Source of the DNA: Streptomyces sp. STR69
GTDB taxonomy: Bacteria > Actinomycetota > Actinomycetes > Streptomycetales > Streptomycetaceae
Assembly (NCBI RefSeq): GCF_024519455.1
Contig: NZ_JALJRY010000021.1
Location: 104,463-168,462 of the forward strand
DNA: 64,000 nt
Reading direction: 5' to 3'
Each line of letters opens with the position of its first letter. Positions within the stretch are counted from its first letter, which is position 1. Below, in pieces: positions 24,023-32,287 of the stretch. The position numbers and the translations under genes were made by a program. Below the pieces are notes generated by a model. That model saw nothing but the letters and a program-made list of their open reading frames with translations, did not search any database and had not been told where the DNA came from.

Positions 24023-24607
24023 GTGTCGGACCTCGACCTGCTGAACCAGTCCCTGGCGCGCAACGTCAAGCACTGGCGCTCGGTGCGCGGCTTCACCCTG
24101 GACGTGCTGGCCGCCCGGGCCGCCGTCAGCCGGGGCATGCTCATCCAGATCGAGCAGGCCCGCACCAATCCCAGCATCGGTACGGTCGTCAAGATCGGTG
24201 ACGCCCTCGGGGTCAGCATCACCACCCTGCTCGACTACGAACAGGGCCCGAAGGTCCGTATCGTCCCCGCCGACCGTGCAGTACGGCTGTGGCACACCGA
24301 GGCCGGCAGCTACAACCGCCTCCTCGCCGGTACCGAGGCACCCGGACCGCTGGAGATGTGGGACTGGCGGCTGATGCCGGGGGACAGCAGCCCCTCCGAG
24401 CCCCACCCCACCGGCACCGTTGAACTCGTCCATGTCACCACCGGCGAACTGACCCTCACCGTGGACGGCGAGGACCACCTGGTCCCGGCCGGCGCGAGCG
24501 CCACCTTCGAGGCCAACACCCCCCACACGTACGGGAATCGGGGCGAGGTGCCGATGGAGATGGTGATGGCGGTGTCCGTCCCGCCGGTGCACCGCGACAC
24601 CCCGTGA
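24023..24607 (+). CDS. XRE-family regulator with C-terminal cupin sensor domain
   Basis: This 194-residue protein has an N-terminal helix-turn-helix (about residues 10-65, with VLAARAAVSRGMLIQIEQARTNPSI). A small beta-barrel cupin follows (about 110-185, with GTVELVHVTTGELTL and VPAGASATFEANTPHTYGN). In this family the cupin binds a small ligand and modulates DNA binding. It starts at a GTG and is divergent from an EamA exporter, which it most likely controls together with itself. The TGAACT cluster in the shared promoter is the candidate operator. The ligand is unknown. Confidence 0.9.
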   Translation: MSDLDLLNQSLARNVKHWRSVRGFTLDVLAARAAVSRGMLIQIEQARTNPSIGTVVKIGDALGVSITTLLDYEQGPKVRIVPADRAVRLWHTEAGSYNRLLAGTEAPGPLEMWDWRLMPGDSSPSEPHPTGTVELVHVTTGELTLTVDGEDHLVPAGASATFEANTPHTYGNRGEVPMEMVMAVSVPPVHRDTP

Positions 24608-24638
24608 ACGGCCGTCGTACGACTGTTAGCGTGCCGTC

Positions 24639-25196
24639 ATGCGCGCACCCATCGGACACTTCGACCACGCCACCCCCGCCCCCGACTGCCTCGACGAACT
24701 GACCCGCCCGGTCGCCGAGGCCGTGCGCGGCTGGCACGGCAGCGTCCCCGCCGAACAGATCGTCTACGTCGACACCGACCCGGAGTGGGCCGACACCGCC
24801 ACCTTCGTCGAGCACTACGGCCGGGAGCTGCTGGAGCAGTCCGCGAACTGCGTGGTCGTTGCCGGAAAGCGCGGCGCCGACACCACGCTCGCCGCCTGCG
24901 TGGTCCTGTCCACCACCCGCGTCGACGTGAACGGTGTCGTGCGCCGCCAACTCGGCGCCCGCAAGGCATCGTTCGCCTCCATGGACACGGCGACCGGCGA
25001 GAGCGGGATGGAGTACGGAGGCATCACACCCGTCGGACTCCCCGCCGACTGGCCGGTGTTGGTGGACTCCGCCGTCGTCGACCTCCCGTACGTCCTGGTC
25101 GGCAGCGGACGCCGCCGCGGCAAACTCCTCGTCCCCGGCAAGGCGTTCGCCGAGATCCCGGGCGCGGTGGTGCTGGAGGGGCTGGGCGTCGCCTGA
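24639..25196 (+). CDS. YbaK/ProX-like aminoacyl-tRNA deacylase domain protein
   Basis: This 185-residue protein matches the YbaK/aminoacyl-tRNA-editing fold. Key segments are ANCVVVAGKRG, RKASFASMDTATGESGMEYGGITPVGLP and VLVGSGRRRGKLLVP, where the Lys and GGxxPxG elements correspond to the active-site region. Free-standing members hydrolyse mischarged aminoacyl-tRNA such as Cys-tRNA(Pro) or Ala-tRNA(Pro). Ligand specificity within the family varies and is not clear here. It begins at ATG 24639, 31 bases after the XRE gene on the same strand, and ends 12 bases before the convergent CDF gene. Confidence 0.83.
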   Translation: MRAPIGHFDHATPAPDCLDELTRPVAEAVRGWHGSVPAEQIVYVDTDPEWADTATFVEHYGRELLEQSANCVVVAGKRGADTTLAACVVLSTTRVDVNGVVRRQLGARKASFASMDTATGESGMEYGGITPVGLPADWPVLVDSAVVDLPYVLVGSGRRRGKLLVPGKAFAEIPGAVVLEGLGVA

Positions 25197-25208
25197 CCCG
25201 CTCCGGGC

Positions 25209-26261
25209 TCAGGCCATGCTGTGGTGGTGGGCCAACTCCCCGTGCGGGTCCGCCTCGCCCGGCACCGGTGCCGGGTCGGCGTGCACCAGGGCCGCGGTGA
25301 GTCTCGGTACCGCGTGCAGCAGCGCGTGTTCCGCCGCCACGGCGACGGCGTGGGCCTGCCGTACCGTCGCCTCCCCGTCCACGACCACCGCCACCTCGGC
25401 GCGCAGCCGGTGCCCGATCCAGCGCAGCCGCAACTCGCCCACGCCGCGCACCCCTTGGACCTCCCGGACGGCGTGCTCGGCCCGGTCCACGAGTTCGGGG
25501 TCCACGGCGTCCATCACCCGCCGGAACACCTCGCGCGCCGCGTCCCGCAGCACCAGCGCGATGGCGGCCGTGATCGCCAACCCCACGAGTGGGTCGGCGA
25601 GTTGCCACCCCAGCGCCGAACCACCGGCACCGATCAGCACGGCCAGCGAGGTGAACCCGTCGGTACGGGCGTGCAGTCCGTCGGCGACCAGCGCGGCCGA
25701 CCCGATCTCCCGCCCGACCCGGATCCGGTACCTGGCCACCCACTCGTTGCCTACGAAGCCGGCCAGCGCGGCCCCCGCGACCGCCATGACATGCGTGACG
25801 GGCCGCGGATCGAGCAGCCGGTCCACCGCCGCCCAGGCCGCGAAGGCCGCGGACGCGGCGATCGTCAGCACGATCGCGATACCGGCCAGGTCCTCGGCCC
25901 GGCCGTAGCCGTAGGTGAAGCGCCGGGTCGCCGCGCGGCGGCCGAGCACGAACGCGATGCCCAGCGGTACGGCGGTCAGCGCGTCCGCCGCGTTGTGGAC
26001 CGTGTCGCCGAGCAGTGCGACCGACCCGGACATCACGACCACGACCGCCTGCACCAGCGCCGTCGCCCCGAGCACCGCGAGCGACACCCAGAGCGCGCGC
26101 ATACCGCGGGCCGAGGACTCCAGGGCGGAGTCGAGTTTGTCGGCGGTCTCGTGGGAGTGGGGGGTGAGGAGGTGGGTGAGGCGGTGGCGGACACCTTTGG
26201 GGGAGTGGTGATGGTGGTGCTCGTGGTCATGGCTGTGGTCGTGGTGGTGCTGGTCGCTCAC
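25209..26261 (-). CDS. Cation diffusion facilitator (Zn/Cd/Co efflux)
   Basis: This 350-residue CDF protein has an N-terminal run of histidines alternating with aspartates (residues 5-19), typical of zinc-handling members. About six membrane helices follow. Helix II carries HNAADAL and helix V carries HARTDGFTS, matching the HxxxD pairs of the transport site. A C-terminal cytoplasmic domain (about 265-345) ends in another His cluster. It should export divalent metal, most likely zinc, in exchange for protons. The GTG at 26261, preceded by GGAAGGGGA, is the preferred start. A divergent ArsR gene sits 59 bases away and is its probable regulator. Confidence 0.92.
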   Translation of the reverse strand: MSDQHHHDHSHDHEHHHHHSPKGVRHRLTHLLTPHSHETADKLDSALESSARGMRALWVSLAVLGATALVQAVVVVMSGSVALLGDTVHNAADALTAVPLGIAFVLGRRAATRRFTYGYGRAEDLAGIAIVLTIAASAAFAAWAAVDRLLDPRPVTHVMAVAGAALAGFVGNEWVARYRIRVGREIGSAALVADGLHARTDGFTSLAVLIGAGGSALGWQLADPLVGLAITAAIALVLRDAAREVFRRVMDAVDPELVDRAEHAVREVQGVRGVGELRLRWIGHRLRAEVAVVVDGEATVRQAHAVAVAAEHALLHAVPRLTAALVHADPAPVPGEADPHGELAHHHSMA

Positions 26262-26315
26262 GTGCGTCCCCTTCCGGTGCGCGGGTGGACGTACGGCGTC
26301 CACGGGACCATTATG

Positions 26316-26329
26316 TGCGTATGAGCGCA
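26316..26329. promoter_or_regulatory. TGCG-N6-CGCA inverted repeat at the arsR start
   Basis: A short inverted repeat (TGCGTATGAGCGCA) overlaps the ArsR start codon and faces the CDF promoter. It is shorter than the usual 12-2-12 operator of SmtB/ArsR repressors. Regulation through it is inferred from position only. Confidence 0.4.
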
Positions 26330-26680
26330 CGCACGCACCTATCACCTGCGCACGATGCGCACCCGCGTACCCCGGGCGAGGAACAGTTCGCGCTGGCCGC
26401 CGAACTCCTGGCCCTGCTCGGCGACCGCACCCGCCTGACCCTCCTCCATGCCCTGACGGCGGGCGAGGCCGACGTCACCACGCTCACGGAGGCGTGCGAC
26501 GCGGCCCGCCCGGCCGTCAGCCAGCATCTGGCGCGGCTGCGTCTCGCGGGGCTGGTGACCACGCGGAAGGAGGGCCGCCGGGTCATCTACGCACTGAGTG
26601 ACGGTCATCTACGACGGCTCGTCGACGAGGCGTTGAACGTGGCGGACCACCGGCTGAGCGACCGCCCGCCGCACGACTGA
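26321..26680 (+). CDS. ArsR/SmtB-family metal-responsive repressor
   Basis: This 119-residue winged-helix protein has the recognition helix in ARPAVSQHLARLRLAGLV (about residues 61-79) and a beta-wing (TTRKEGRRVIYAL). Helix alpha-5 carries Asp94, His96 and His110 in the register of the SmtB/CzrA alpha-5 zinc site. The fourth position (residue 107) is Val instead of His. The N-terminus contains extra histidines (residues 6, 11 and 14). It most likely represses the divergent CDF efflux gene and releases DNA when metal binds. Its stop is 4 bases from the convergent hydroxylase gene. Confidence 0.9.
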   Translation: MSARTHLSPAHDAHPRTPGEEQFALAAELLALLGDRTRLTLLHALTAGEADVTTLTEACDAARPAVSQHLARLRLAGLVTTRKEGRRVIYALSDGHLRRLVDEALNVADHRLSDRPPHD

Positions 26681-26684
26681 CGGT

Positions 26685-27908
26685 TCAGCGCTGAGGGTCC
26701 TTGCCCAGGTACGACTCGGCGAACGCGAGCCCTGCGGAAGGGGATTCGAAGACCCGGCGCAGCCGCGCGAGGGTGGTGCCCGCGAGGTACGGGTCGCCGG
26801 ACGAGGCGCCGTGGTACACCTCGGAGAGCCACCGGGAGAACTCCTGGTACTCCCACACCCGGCCCAGACAGGCCTCGGAGTAGTCGCCCAGGCCCGCCGA
26901 GTCGCCCCTCGTGAGGTGGGCGACGAGCGCGTCGCCGAGCAGGAACGCGTCGTGCAGGGCGAGGTTCATGCCCTTCGCGGCGATGGGCGCGGTGAGGTGG
27001 GCCGCGTCGCCCGCGAGGTAGAGCCGGCCGAACACCATGGGTTCGACAACGTAGTTGTGCATGTCGAGCACGCGCTTCTCGATCAGCCGGCCCTCGGTGA
27101 GCGGCGGGGCGCCGGTCGCGGCGAGCCGGTGCTGCAGCTCGGACCAGACGCGTTCGTCCGGCCAGCTGTCGGGGTCGTCGCCGGGCGTGCATTCGAGGTA
27201 GTAGCGGGTGACTTCGGGGCTGCGCGCCATGTGCCCGGCGAAGCCGCGCGGATGGACGCCGAACAGGACGCAGTCCGAGGACGGCGGTGCCTCGGCGAGC
27301 AGCGCGAGCCAGCCGATGCCGTAGTCGTGCCGCGCGGTGCGGGCCCGCTCCGGGGGTATCGCGGCCCGGCTCACCCCGCGCGCACCGTCGCAGCCCGCGA
27401 CGAAGTCGCCGTGCACCAGCAGCCGTTGACCGGTTTCGGGGTCGGTGTACGACACCGCCGGGCGGTCGGTGTCCAGGTCGTGCAGCTCGACGTCGCGCAC
27501 GCCGAAGCGGATCTCGCCGCCGCGCACGTCCGCGTACTCCCGCACCAGGTCCGTCACCAGCAACGGCTGCGGATAGACGTAGTGGTGATACCCCGTCAAC
27601 TCCGTGTAGGAGAACCGGTGTCGCTGCCCGCCGAAACGGAACTCGCACTGGGTGTGCCGCTGTGCCCGCTCCAACAGGTTCTGGGCGAGGCCCCGTTGCT
27701 GAAGGCCGCGGACGGCCCACTCCTCGATGACCCCGGCCCGGGGCCGCTGTTCGATGAACTCCCTGGTCTCGGTCTCCAGGACCAGGCAGTCGACTCCGGC
27801 CGCGCGCAGGATGTTGCCGACGGTGAGCCCGGCGGGACCGGCGCCCACGACGACGACCGGAAAGCGGGGCGTGGAGGGCGAGTTGGGGTGGGGGGAGGCA
27901 GAAGTCAC
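26685..27908 (-). CDS. PobA-like FAD-dependent aromatic hydroxylase
   Basis: This group A flavoprotein monooxygenase of about 407 residues has GAGPAGL near the N-terminus, the NADPH/FAD motif AGCDGARGVSR and the FAD ribityl motif LYLAGDAAHLTAPIAAKG. It aligns along its whole length with 4-hydroxybenzoate 3-monooxygenase. Counterparts of PobA Arg44 (PRAGV), Tyr201 (DYGIGW), Arg214 and Tyr222 (RYYLE) and Tyr385 (SYLG) are present. The Ser212 counterpart, which with Arg214 holds the substrate carboxylate, is Met. It probably hydroxylates a 4-hydroxybenzoate-like acid to a catechol, possibly with altered substrate. The GTG at 27908 is chosen because it lies close to the flavin fold. No obvious Shine-Dalgarno precedes it. 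Confidence 0.85.
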   Translation of the reverse strand: MTSASPHPNSPSTPRFPVVVVGAGPAGLTVGNILRAAGVDCLVLETETREFIEQRPRAGVIEEWAVRGLQQRGLAQNLLERAQRHTQCEFRFGGQRHRFSYTELTGYHHYVYPQPLLVTDLVREYADVRGGEIRFGVRDVELHDLDTDRPAVSYTDPETGQRLLVHGDFVAGCDGARGVSRAAIPPERARTARHDYGIGWLALLAEAPPSSDCVLFGVHPRGFAGHMARSPEVTRYYLECTPGDDPDSWPDERVWSELQHRLAATGAPPLTEGRLIEKRVLDMHNYVVEPMVFGRLYLAGDAAHLTAPIAAKGMNLALHDAFLLGDALVAHLTRGDSAGLGDYSEACLGRVWEYQEFSRWLSEVYHGASSGDPYLAGTTLARLRRVFESPSAGLAFAESYLGKDPQR

Positions 27909-27940
27909 CGGCTCAGTATGACCGCGTCCCGACAACCGAA

Positions 27941-27967
27941 AACCGGCCGCCTGGACGGCGGCCGGTT
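27941..27967 (-). terminator. Hairpin terminator after the APC permease gene
   Basis: A perfect 11-bp stem (27941-27951 with 27957-27967, AACCGGCCGCC paired with its complement) and 5-base loop lies directly downstream of the leftward APC permease gene and before the hydroxylase start. It should separate the two transcription units. Confidence 0.8.
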
Positions 27968-27992
27968 CGGATCGCGGGTGAGGAGGGACGGA

Positions 27993-29630
27993 TCAGTGCG
28001 CGGGCGCGTCCGTGACCACGACCTCGTCGATGCTGCGCTCGATGTCCTCGACCGTGGACGAAGTCGCCTTGGCCCAGTAGTAGATGCCGAGCGAGAAGAC
28101 CGCGATGAGCAGGATGTCCCACCACAGCGGGATGTTGCCCTGGCCGCCGAAGCCGCCCTGCCAGGAGATCAGGCCCATGCCCAGCAGGTAGACCGGCAGC
28201 CACTGGGCGGCCCGGAAGTCCAGTCGGGGCGCGTCCGGCAGGTTGTTGCTGTGGGCGTAGTAGGCGTATCCGCCGAGCAGCAGGTATCCGAGCAGGATCG
28301 CCAGGCCGAGCCGCCACAGGGTGTCCCAACCCGCCCAGTAGATGATCAGGTTGGCGACCACGAACGACAGCGGGGAGATCACCTTGCCAGCAGGCAGCCG
28401 GTACGGGCGTTCCAGGCGCGGCAACTTGTCGGCGAAGACGCCGTAGGCCAGCGGAGCGCCCGCGTACATCAGCACGCTCGCCGAGGTGATGAAGCCCACC
28501 AGCTTGTGCCAGCTGGGGAACGGCAGGAAGCAGATCACGCCGGTCAGGAAGGACATGATCAGGCCGAACCACGGCACACCGCGCGCGTCGGTCTTCGCGA
28601 AGATCTTGGGAGCGTAACCGTTCTTCGCCAGGCCGTAGGAGACCCGGGAGGTGGCCGTGGTGTAGATCAGGCCGGTGCCGCCGGGGGAGATGATCGCGTC
28701 CAGGTAGAGGATCCAGGCCAGCCAGCCGAGGCCCACCAGGGTCGCGAGGCCGGCCCACGGGCCGCTGTCGCCCTTGAACGCGAGGTGGCCCCAGCCGTTG
28801 GCGAAGGTGCTGTGCGGCAGTGCGGCGATGAACACCACCTGGAGCAGGACGTAGATGACGGCACCGATCGCGACCGAGCCGAGCGTGGCGCGCGGCAGGT
28901 CCCGCTTCGGGTTGCGGCTCTCGCCCGCCAGCTGGATGGCCTGCTCGAAGCCGAGCAGCGCGAAGATGATGCCGCTGGTGCTGATCGCGGTGAGCACGCC
29001 CTTGGCGCCGAACGGCGCGAAGCCCTCCGAATGGAAGTTGGCGGGGTGGAAGTTGCTCGCGGCGACGATGAAGATCGCGCCCAGCGGAACGGCTATCTTC
29101 CACCAGGTCGCGGCGCTGTTGGTGTGCGCGAGCACCCGTACGCCGAAGAAGTTCACCGCGACGAAGACCGCCATGAGCACGACCGCCACCAACAGACCAC
29201 TGGTGGTCAGGGTCTTGTCGGTGTGCTCGAAGTGCTTCGCCCACGACCAGTGACCGGCGTAGCCGATCATGGCCTCGACCTCGATCGGCGCCACGGTCGC
29301 GGCCTGGAGCCAGGAGAACCAGCCGAACGACATGCCGGCCAGTCCGCCGAACGCGTAGTGCGGGTAGCGGGCCGTACCGCCCGCCACCGGGAACATACCG
29401 CCGAGTTCGGCGTGCACCAGCGCCAGCAGCACGATCGCGACCGCGCCGATCACCCACGAGATGATCGCCGAGGGGCCGGCCTGGATGACCGCGTCGTGCG
29501 CGCCGTAGAGCCATCCGGAGCCGATGATCGAGCCGACCGATGCCCAGGTCAGTCCGATCAGGCCGACGTCCCGCCGCAAACCGCTCGGATCCCTGGTGGC
29601 CTCCGGGACGAGTTTGTCAACACTCACCAT
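27993..29630 (-). CDS. APC-superfamily amino acid permease
   Basis: This 545-residue permease has about twelve membrane helices. It shows the APC pattern: SVGSIIGSGWLYGAHDA in helix I, PVAGGTARYPHYAFG, and FALLGFEQAIQLAGESRNPKRDLPRA around helix VI. It should carry an amino acid or related organic compound with protons. The ATG at 29630 lies next to an AT-richer 139-base leader containing repeated TGAA motifs. It is the only gene of its unit, bounded by a hairpin downstream. The substrate cannot be assigned. Confidence 0.88.
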   Translation of the reverse strand: MVSVDKLVPEATRDPSGLRRDVGLIGLTWASVGSIIGSGWLYGAHDAVIQAGPSAIISWVIGAVAIVLLALVHAELGGMFPVAGGTARYPHYAFGGLAGMSFGWFSWLQAATVAPIEVEAMIGYAGHWSWAKHFEHTDKTLTTSGLLVAVVLMAVFVAVNFFGVRVLAHTNSAATWWKIAVPLGAIFIVAASNFHPANFHSEGFAPFGAKGVLTAISTSGIIFALLGFEQAIQLAGESRNPKRDLPRATLGSVAIGAVIYVLLQVVFIAALPHSTFANGWGHLAFKGDSGPWAGLATLVGLGWLAWILYLDAIISPGGTGLIYTTATSRVSYGLAKNGYAPKIFAKTDARGVPWFGLIMSFLTGVICFLPFPSWHKLVGFITSASVLMYAGAPLAYGVFADKLPRLERPYRLPAGKVISPLSFVVANLIIYWAGWDTLWRLGLAILLGYLLLGGYAYYAHSNNLPDAPRLDFRAAQWLPVYLLGMGLISWQGGFGGQGNIPLWWDILLIAVFSLGIYYWAKATSSTVEDIERSIDEVVVTDAPAH

Positions 29631-29769
29631 GTCAAGGGGCCTCTCGAAGTCAGCACGGATGCTTAACGGACGGGAGGCCTCAGGCTAGGAATGAATGAAT
29701 ATTTACAGAAGTCTGTTGCCTGAAATTTGACTTGCCTTCGAGGTGTTCTTTGACATGTTCACAGGCTTC

Positions 29770-30210
29770 TTACAGCGCCTTCTCACTGTCTCGTCCGGAG
29801 CTGCGGCCGAGCGCCGGGATCTCGATCGCCGGGCAGCGGTCCATCACCATCTCCAGGCCCGCTGCCCGGGTCCGCTCATAGGCGGCCTCGTCGATCACGC
29901 CCAGCTGGAACCAGACGGCCTTCGCACCCTTGGTGACCGCCTCGTCCGCGACCGCCCCGGCAAGGTCGCCGTTGACGAACACGTCGACGACGTCGACCTC
30001 GAAGGGGATGTCCGCGAGCGAGGCGTACCCCTGCTCGCCGTGCACCGTCTCCGCCTTGGGATGGACCGGGACGACGCGTTTGCCGAAGCGCTGCAGCACC
30101 TGCGCGACGCCGTACGCGGCGCGGGACCGGTTCGAGGACAGGCCCACGACCGCCCAGGTGTCACCGGACTCGGTGAGGATCTTGCGGACCGTTGCTGAGT
30201 CGCCGTACAC
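29770..30210 (-). CDS. CoA-binding domain protein (YccU-like)
   Basis: This 146-residue Rossmann-type protein has DTWAVVGLSSNRSRAAYGVAQVLQRFGKRVVPVHP and ends with MDRCPAIEIPALG, both typical of the stand-alone CoA_binding (YccU/YneT) family. These small proteins bind CoA or a CoA thioester. Their cellular role is not well defined. The GTG at 30210 is chosen because AAGGAGG lies 6 bases upstream. It follows the alpha-galactosidase gene after 70 bases on the same strand, but its own strong ribosome-binding site and housekeeping character argue against a shared function. Confidence 0.88.
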   Translation of the reverse strand: MYGDSATVRKILTESGDTWAVVGLSSNRSRAAYGVAQVLQRFGKRVVPVHPKAETVHGEQGYASLADIPFEVDVVDVFVNGDLAGAVADEAVTKGAKAVWFQLGVIDEAAYERTRAAGLEMVMDRCPAIEIPALGRSSGRDSEKAL

Positions 30211-30280
30211 GCTCGGCCTCCTTGGTGTGCGTGCGGAGTCTGACGCGTGGCACAACGGCGCGCGGCGGGCGGGGATTCCC

Positions 30281-32149
30281 TCAGTCGGAGACCACCGAGG
30301 TGTTGAGGCCCTTGTCGTAGTGGTTGCGGGCGATCTTGATCCCCGTACTGCCGTGGAAGACGAACAGCGGGGAGGTGTACGGCGGCTGGTCCGGTGCGGC
30401 CAGGCGGCGGACCGTGTTGCCGGTGAAGGCGAAGCCGCCCACGCTCTTGGCGTTGACGACCGTCACGTCACCGATGTCGAAGGAGTTGTGCTCGACCGCG
30501 ATGTCATGGTGCACCGGGTTGGCCGGGTCGACGACCTGGTTGGTGGGCTCCACGAAGATGGCGGGACCCGTGGGGCGGGTGAAGGAGTTGTCGCGGATCG
30601 TCAGATCGGCCACCGGGCCGGACTCGAACCACTGGTACGCGTCGGCGGAGACGTAGATGCTCGCCATGGACATCGCGTCGAAGTGGTTGCCGCTGATCAG
30701 GACGGGCTTGCGGGTGGTGACCAGGATGCCTCGGGTCGGCACGTTGCGGAACGTGTTGCCGGAGATGACGACCGACGGGGTGGCCGTGATGTTCTCGACG
30801 ACGGTGCCGCCGATCTGCACCCCGGCGGGCACCGGCCGGTCGAAGGAGACGTTCATCGTGGTGAGCGGCTTGTCGTGGTCCATGCCGCTCGGGCCGTCCA
30901 CGGCCGTGACCTTCGCGTGCGGGTCCGTCACCGGGGTCATCGTGCGCTGGGTGGTGAACTCGACCTCGTCACCCGGGGCGAACTGCGGGAACCCGGCGGT
31001 CTGCGGGTGCTCGTAGGCGAGGGTGAGGGTGTTCGGGCCAGGCTGTCCGACCACTTCGAGGTAGGTGCCGTGGATGTTGATCGGGTCGTCCTGCGGGCCG
31101 TCGAAGAGGCTCCGGGTGATGGAGACCCTGCCCTTGACGCCGGACATCTGCACGAAGTCCGCGAACGAGGCTGTCGACCGGCCGGACTTCGGATCGGGCG
31201 CGAAGTTCACCTTGTCGATGGTGATGTTCTCGCTGAACTGCCCCACCACACCGAAGGACTGGAGGTAGTAGGCGTTCATCGAGCGCATCGTGACGTTCTT
31301 CGACTGCCAGATGAAGGCGCCCGGCTCCGTGCGCTCGATGAGCCGCATCTGGTAGACGAGACCGGCGTCCGACGGTTGTGACGTGGTGCTGTAGTCGATG
31401 CGGATCCTGCGGTTGCCGAGGTCGGTGACCGAGGAGACGTCGTTGAACAGCGGGTTGTCCCCGCGCCAGGTCTTCTGCGCCTTGGGGTCGTGGATCTGGG
31501 TGTACTGGAGTCCGTCCTCGCCCGACCAGTACGGCTGTCCGGTGGCCGGGCTCTTCTCGCCGAGCCAGGTGATGTGCGTGCCGTTCACCTGGTACGGGCT
31601 GCCGGCCGGGATCGACAGGACGCGGTAGGCGTGCCCGTCGCTGACACCGGCGCTCGCGACGGTCGCGTCGATGACCTCGGGGGCCGCGTAGTCGAACGAG
31701 AAGTTCTGGAAGGTCACATCGGTCGACCGGATCGACGCGAACGCCGTCTGCAGACCGTGGTTGACGAGCTTCGCCCCGCCGCCGTCGACGGTGACGTCGT
31801 GCATGTCCTCGATCAGCAGCCCGATCTTCTTGTCCCGGTAACGCTGGTCGGCGCCAACGGTGTTGGAGACATACAGCTCACGCGTCTCGGCCCGCTCGGG
31901 GTAGAGCTGGTACGTCCCCTTGGAGAAGACGATCCTGACCGGCCGGCCGCGATCGACCCTCTTCGCGTGCCGCAACGCCGCGACGACGGCGGGCGTGGAG
32001 TCCGTCCGCCCCGTCGGGTCGGCGCCGTACGCGTCGACTCTCACCACCGCAGGCGCGGGCGTCGCTCTCGACGCCGCGGCGACGGGACCCCCGCCGCCCA
32101 CGAGCAGCGCGAGCGCCACCCCCAAAAACACGAACCGAGACCGATACAT
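30281..32149 (-). CDS. Secreted GH110-type exo-alpha-galactosidase
   Basis: This 622-residue exported protein has a Sec signal peptide (about residues 1-27, ending VAAA). It is a parallel beta-helix enzyme resembling GH110. Recognisable parts are FSKGTYQLYPE, DVTVDGGGAKLVNHG, FQNFSFDY, DGPQDDPINIHGTYLEVV and a C-terminal series of helix rungs (GILVTTRKPVLISGNHF, YQWFESGPVADLTIRDNSF). GH110 enzymes remove terminal alpha-1,3-linked (some also alpha-1,4) galactose, as from blood-group B or plant and algal glycans. The paired Asp in DDPINIHG is a candidate for the catalytic acids. The ATG at 32149 has GGAGGGG upstream. It lies downstream of a LacI gene on the same strand and is probably its target. 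Confidence 0.8.
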   Translation of the reverse strand: MYRSRFVFLGVALALLVGGGGPVAAASRATPAPAVVRVDAYGADPTGRTDSTPAVVAALRHAKRVDRGRPVRIVFSKGTYQLYPERAETRELYVSNTVGADQRYRDKKIGLLIEDMHDVTVDGGGAKLVNHGLQTAFASIRSTDVTFQNFSFDYAAPEVIDATVASAGVSDGHAYRVLSIPAGSPYQVNGTHITWLGEKSPATGQPYWSGEDGLQYTQIHDPKAQKTWRGDNPLFNDVSSVTDLGNRRIRIDYSTTSQPSDAGLVYQMRLIERTEPGAFIWQSKNVTMRSMNAYYLQSFGVVGQFSENITIDKVNFAPDPKSGRSTASFADFVQMSGVKGRVSITRSLFDGPQDDPINIHGTYLEVVGQPGPNTLTLAYEHPQTAGFPQFAPGDEVEFTTQRTMTPVTDPHAKVTAVDGPSGMDHDKPLTTMNVSFDRPVPAGVQIGGTVVENITATPSVVISGNTFRNVPTRGILVTTRKPVLISGNHFDAMSMASIYVSADAYQWFESGPVADLTIRDNSFTRPTGPAIFVEPTNQVVDPANPVHHDIAVEHNSFDIGDVTVVNAKSVGGFAFTGNTVRRLAAPDQPPYTSPLFVFHGSTGIKIARNHYDKGLNTSVVSD

Positions 32150-32218
32150 AGCCCCTCCGGAGCATTCATGAGTCGCCAAACACCCGATGAATAAACGGAG
32201 TTACGGCCGGTTCGAGTC

Positions 32219-32255
32219 GGTCGGATCTCCGACTGGAGTGTCTATAGATCCGACC
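32219..32255. promoter_or_regulatory. Nested GTCGGA inverted repeats upstream of the alpha-galactosidase gene
   Basis: A perfect 10-bp inverted repeat (32219-32228 with 32246-32255, GGTCGGATCT and its complement, 17-base spacer) contains a tighter palindrome GTCGGA-TC-TCCGAC at 32220-32233. It sits between the LacI stop and the alpha-galactosidase start. It may be a LacI-family operator, a terminator for the lacI transcript, or both. The heptamer GTCGGAT recurs at 33312-33318, upstream of the lacI start, which favours the operator reading. Confidence 0.55.
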
Positions 32256-32287
32256 TCTGGGTCAATGGTCCGGACAAGTAAGGGAGT

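Noticed and set aside
24306-24606. Small minus-strand open frames inside the XRE-cupin gene
   Set aside because: They are shadows with no ribosome-binding sites and no recognisable motif.
26811-29666. A 951-codon + strand open frame across the hydroxylase and permease genes
   Set aside because: It is antisense to two well-conserved genes and shows no domain of its own.
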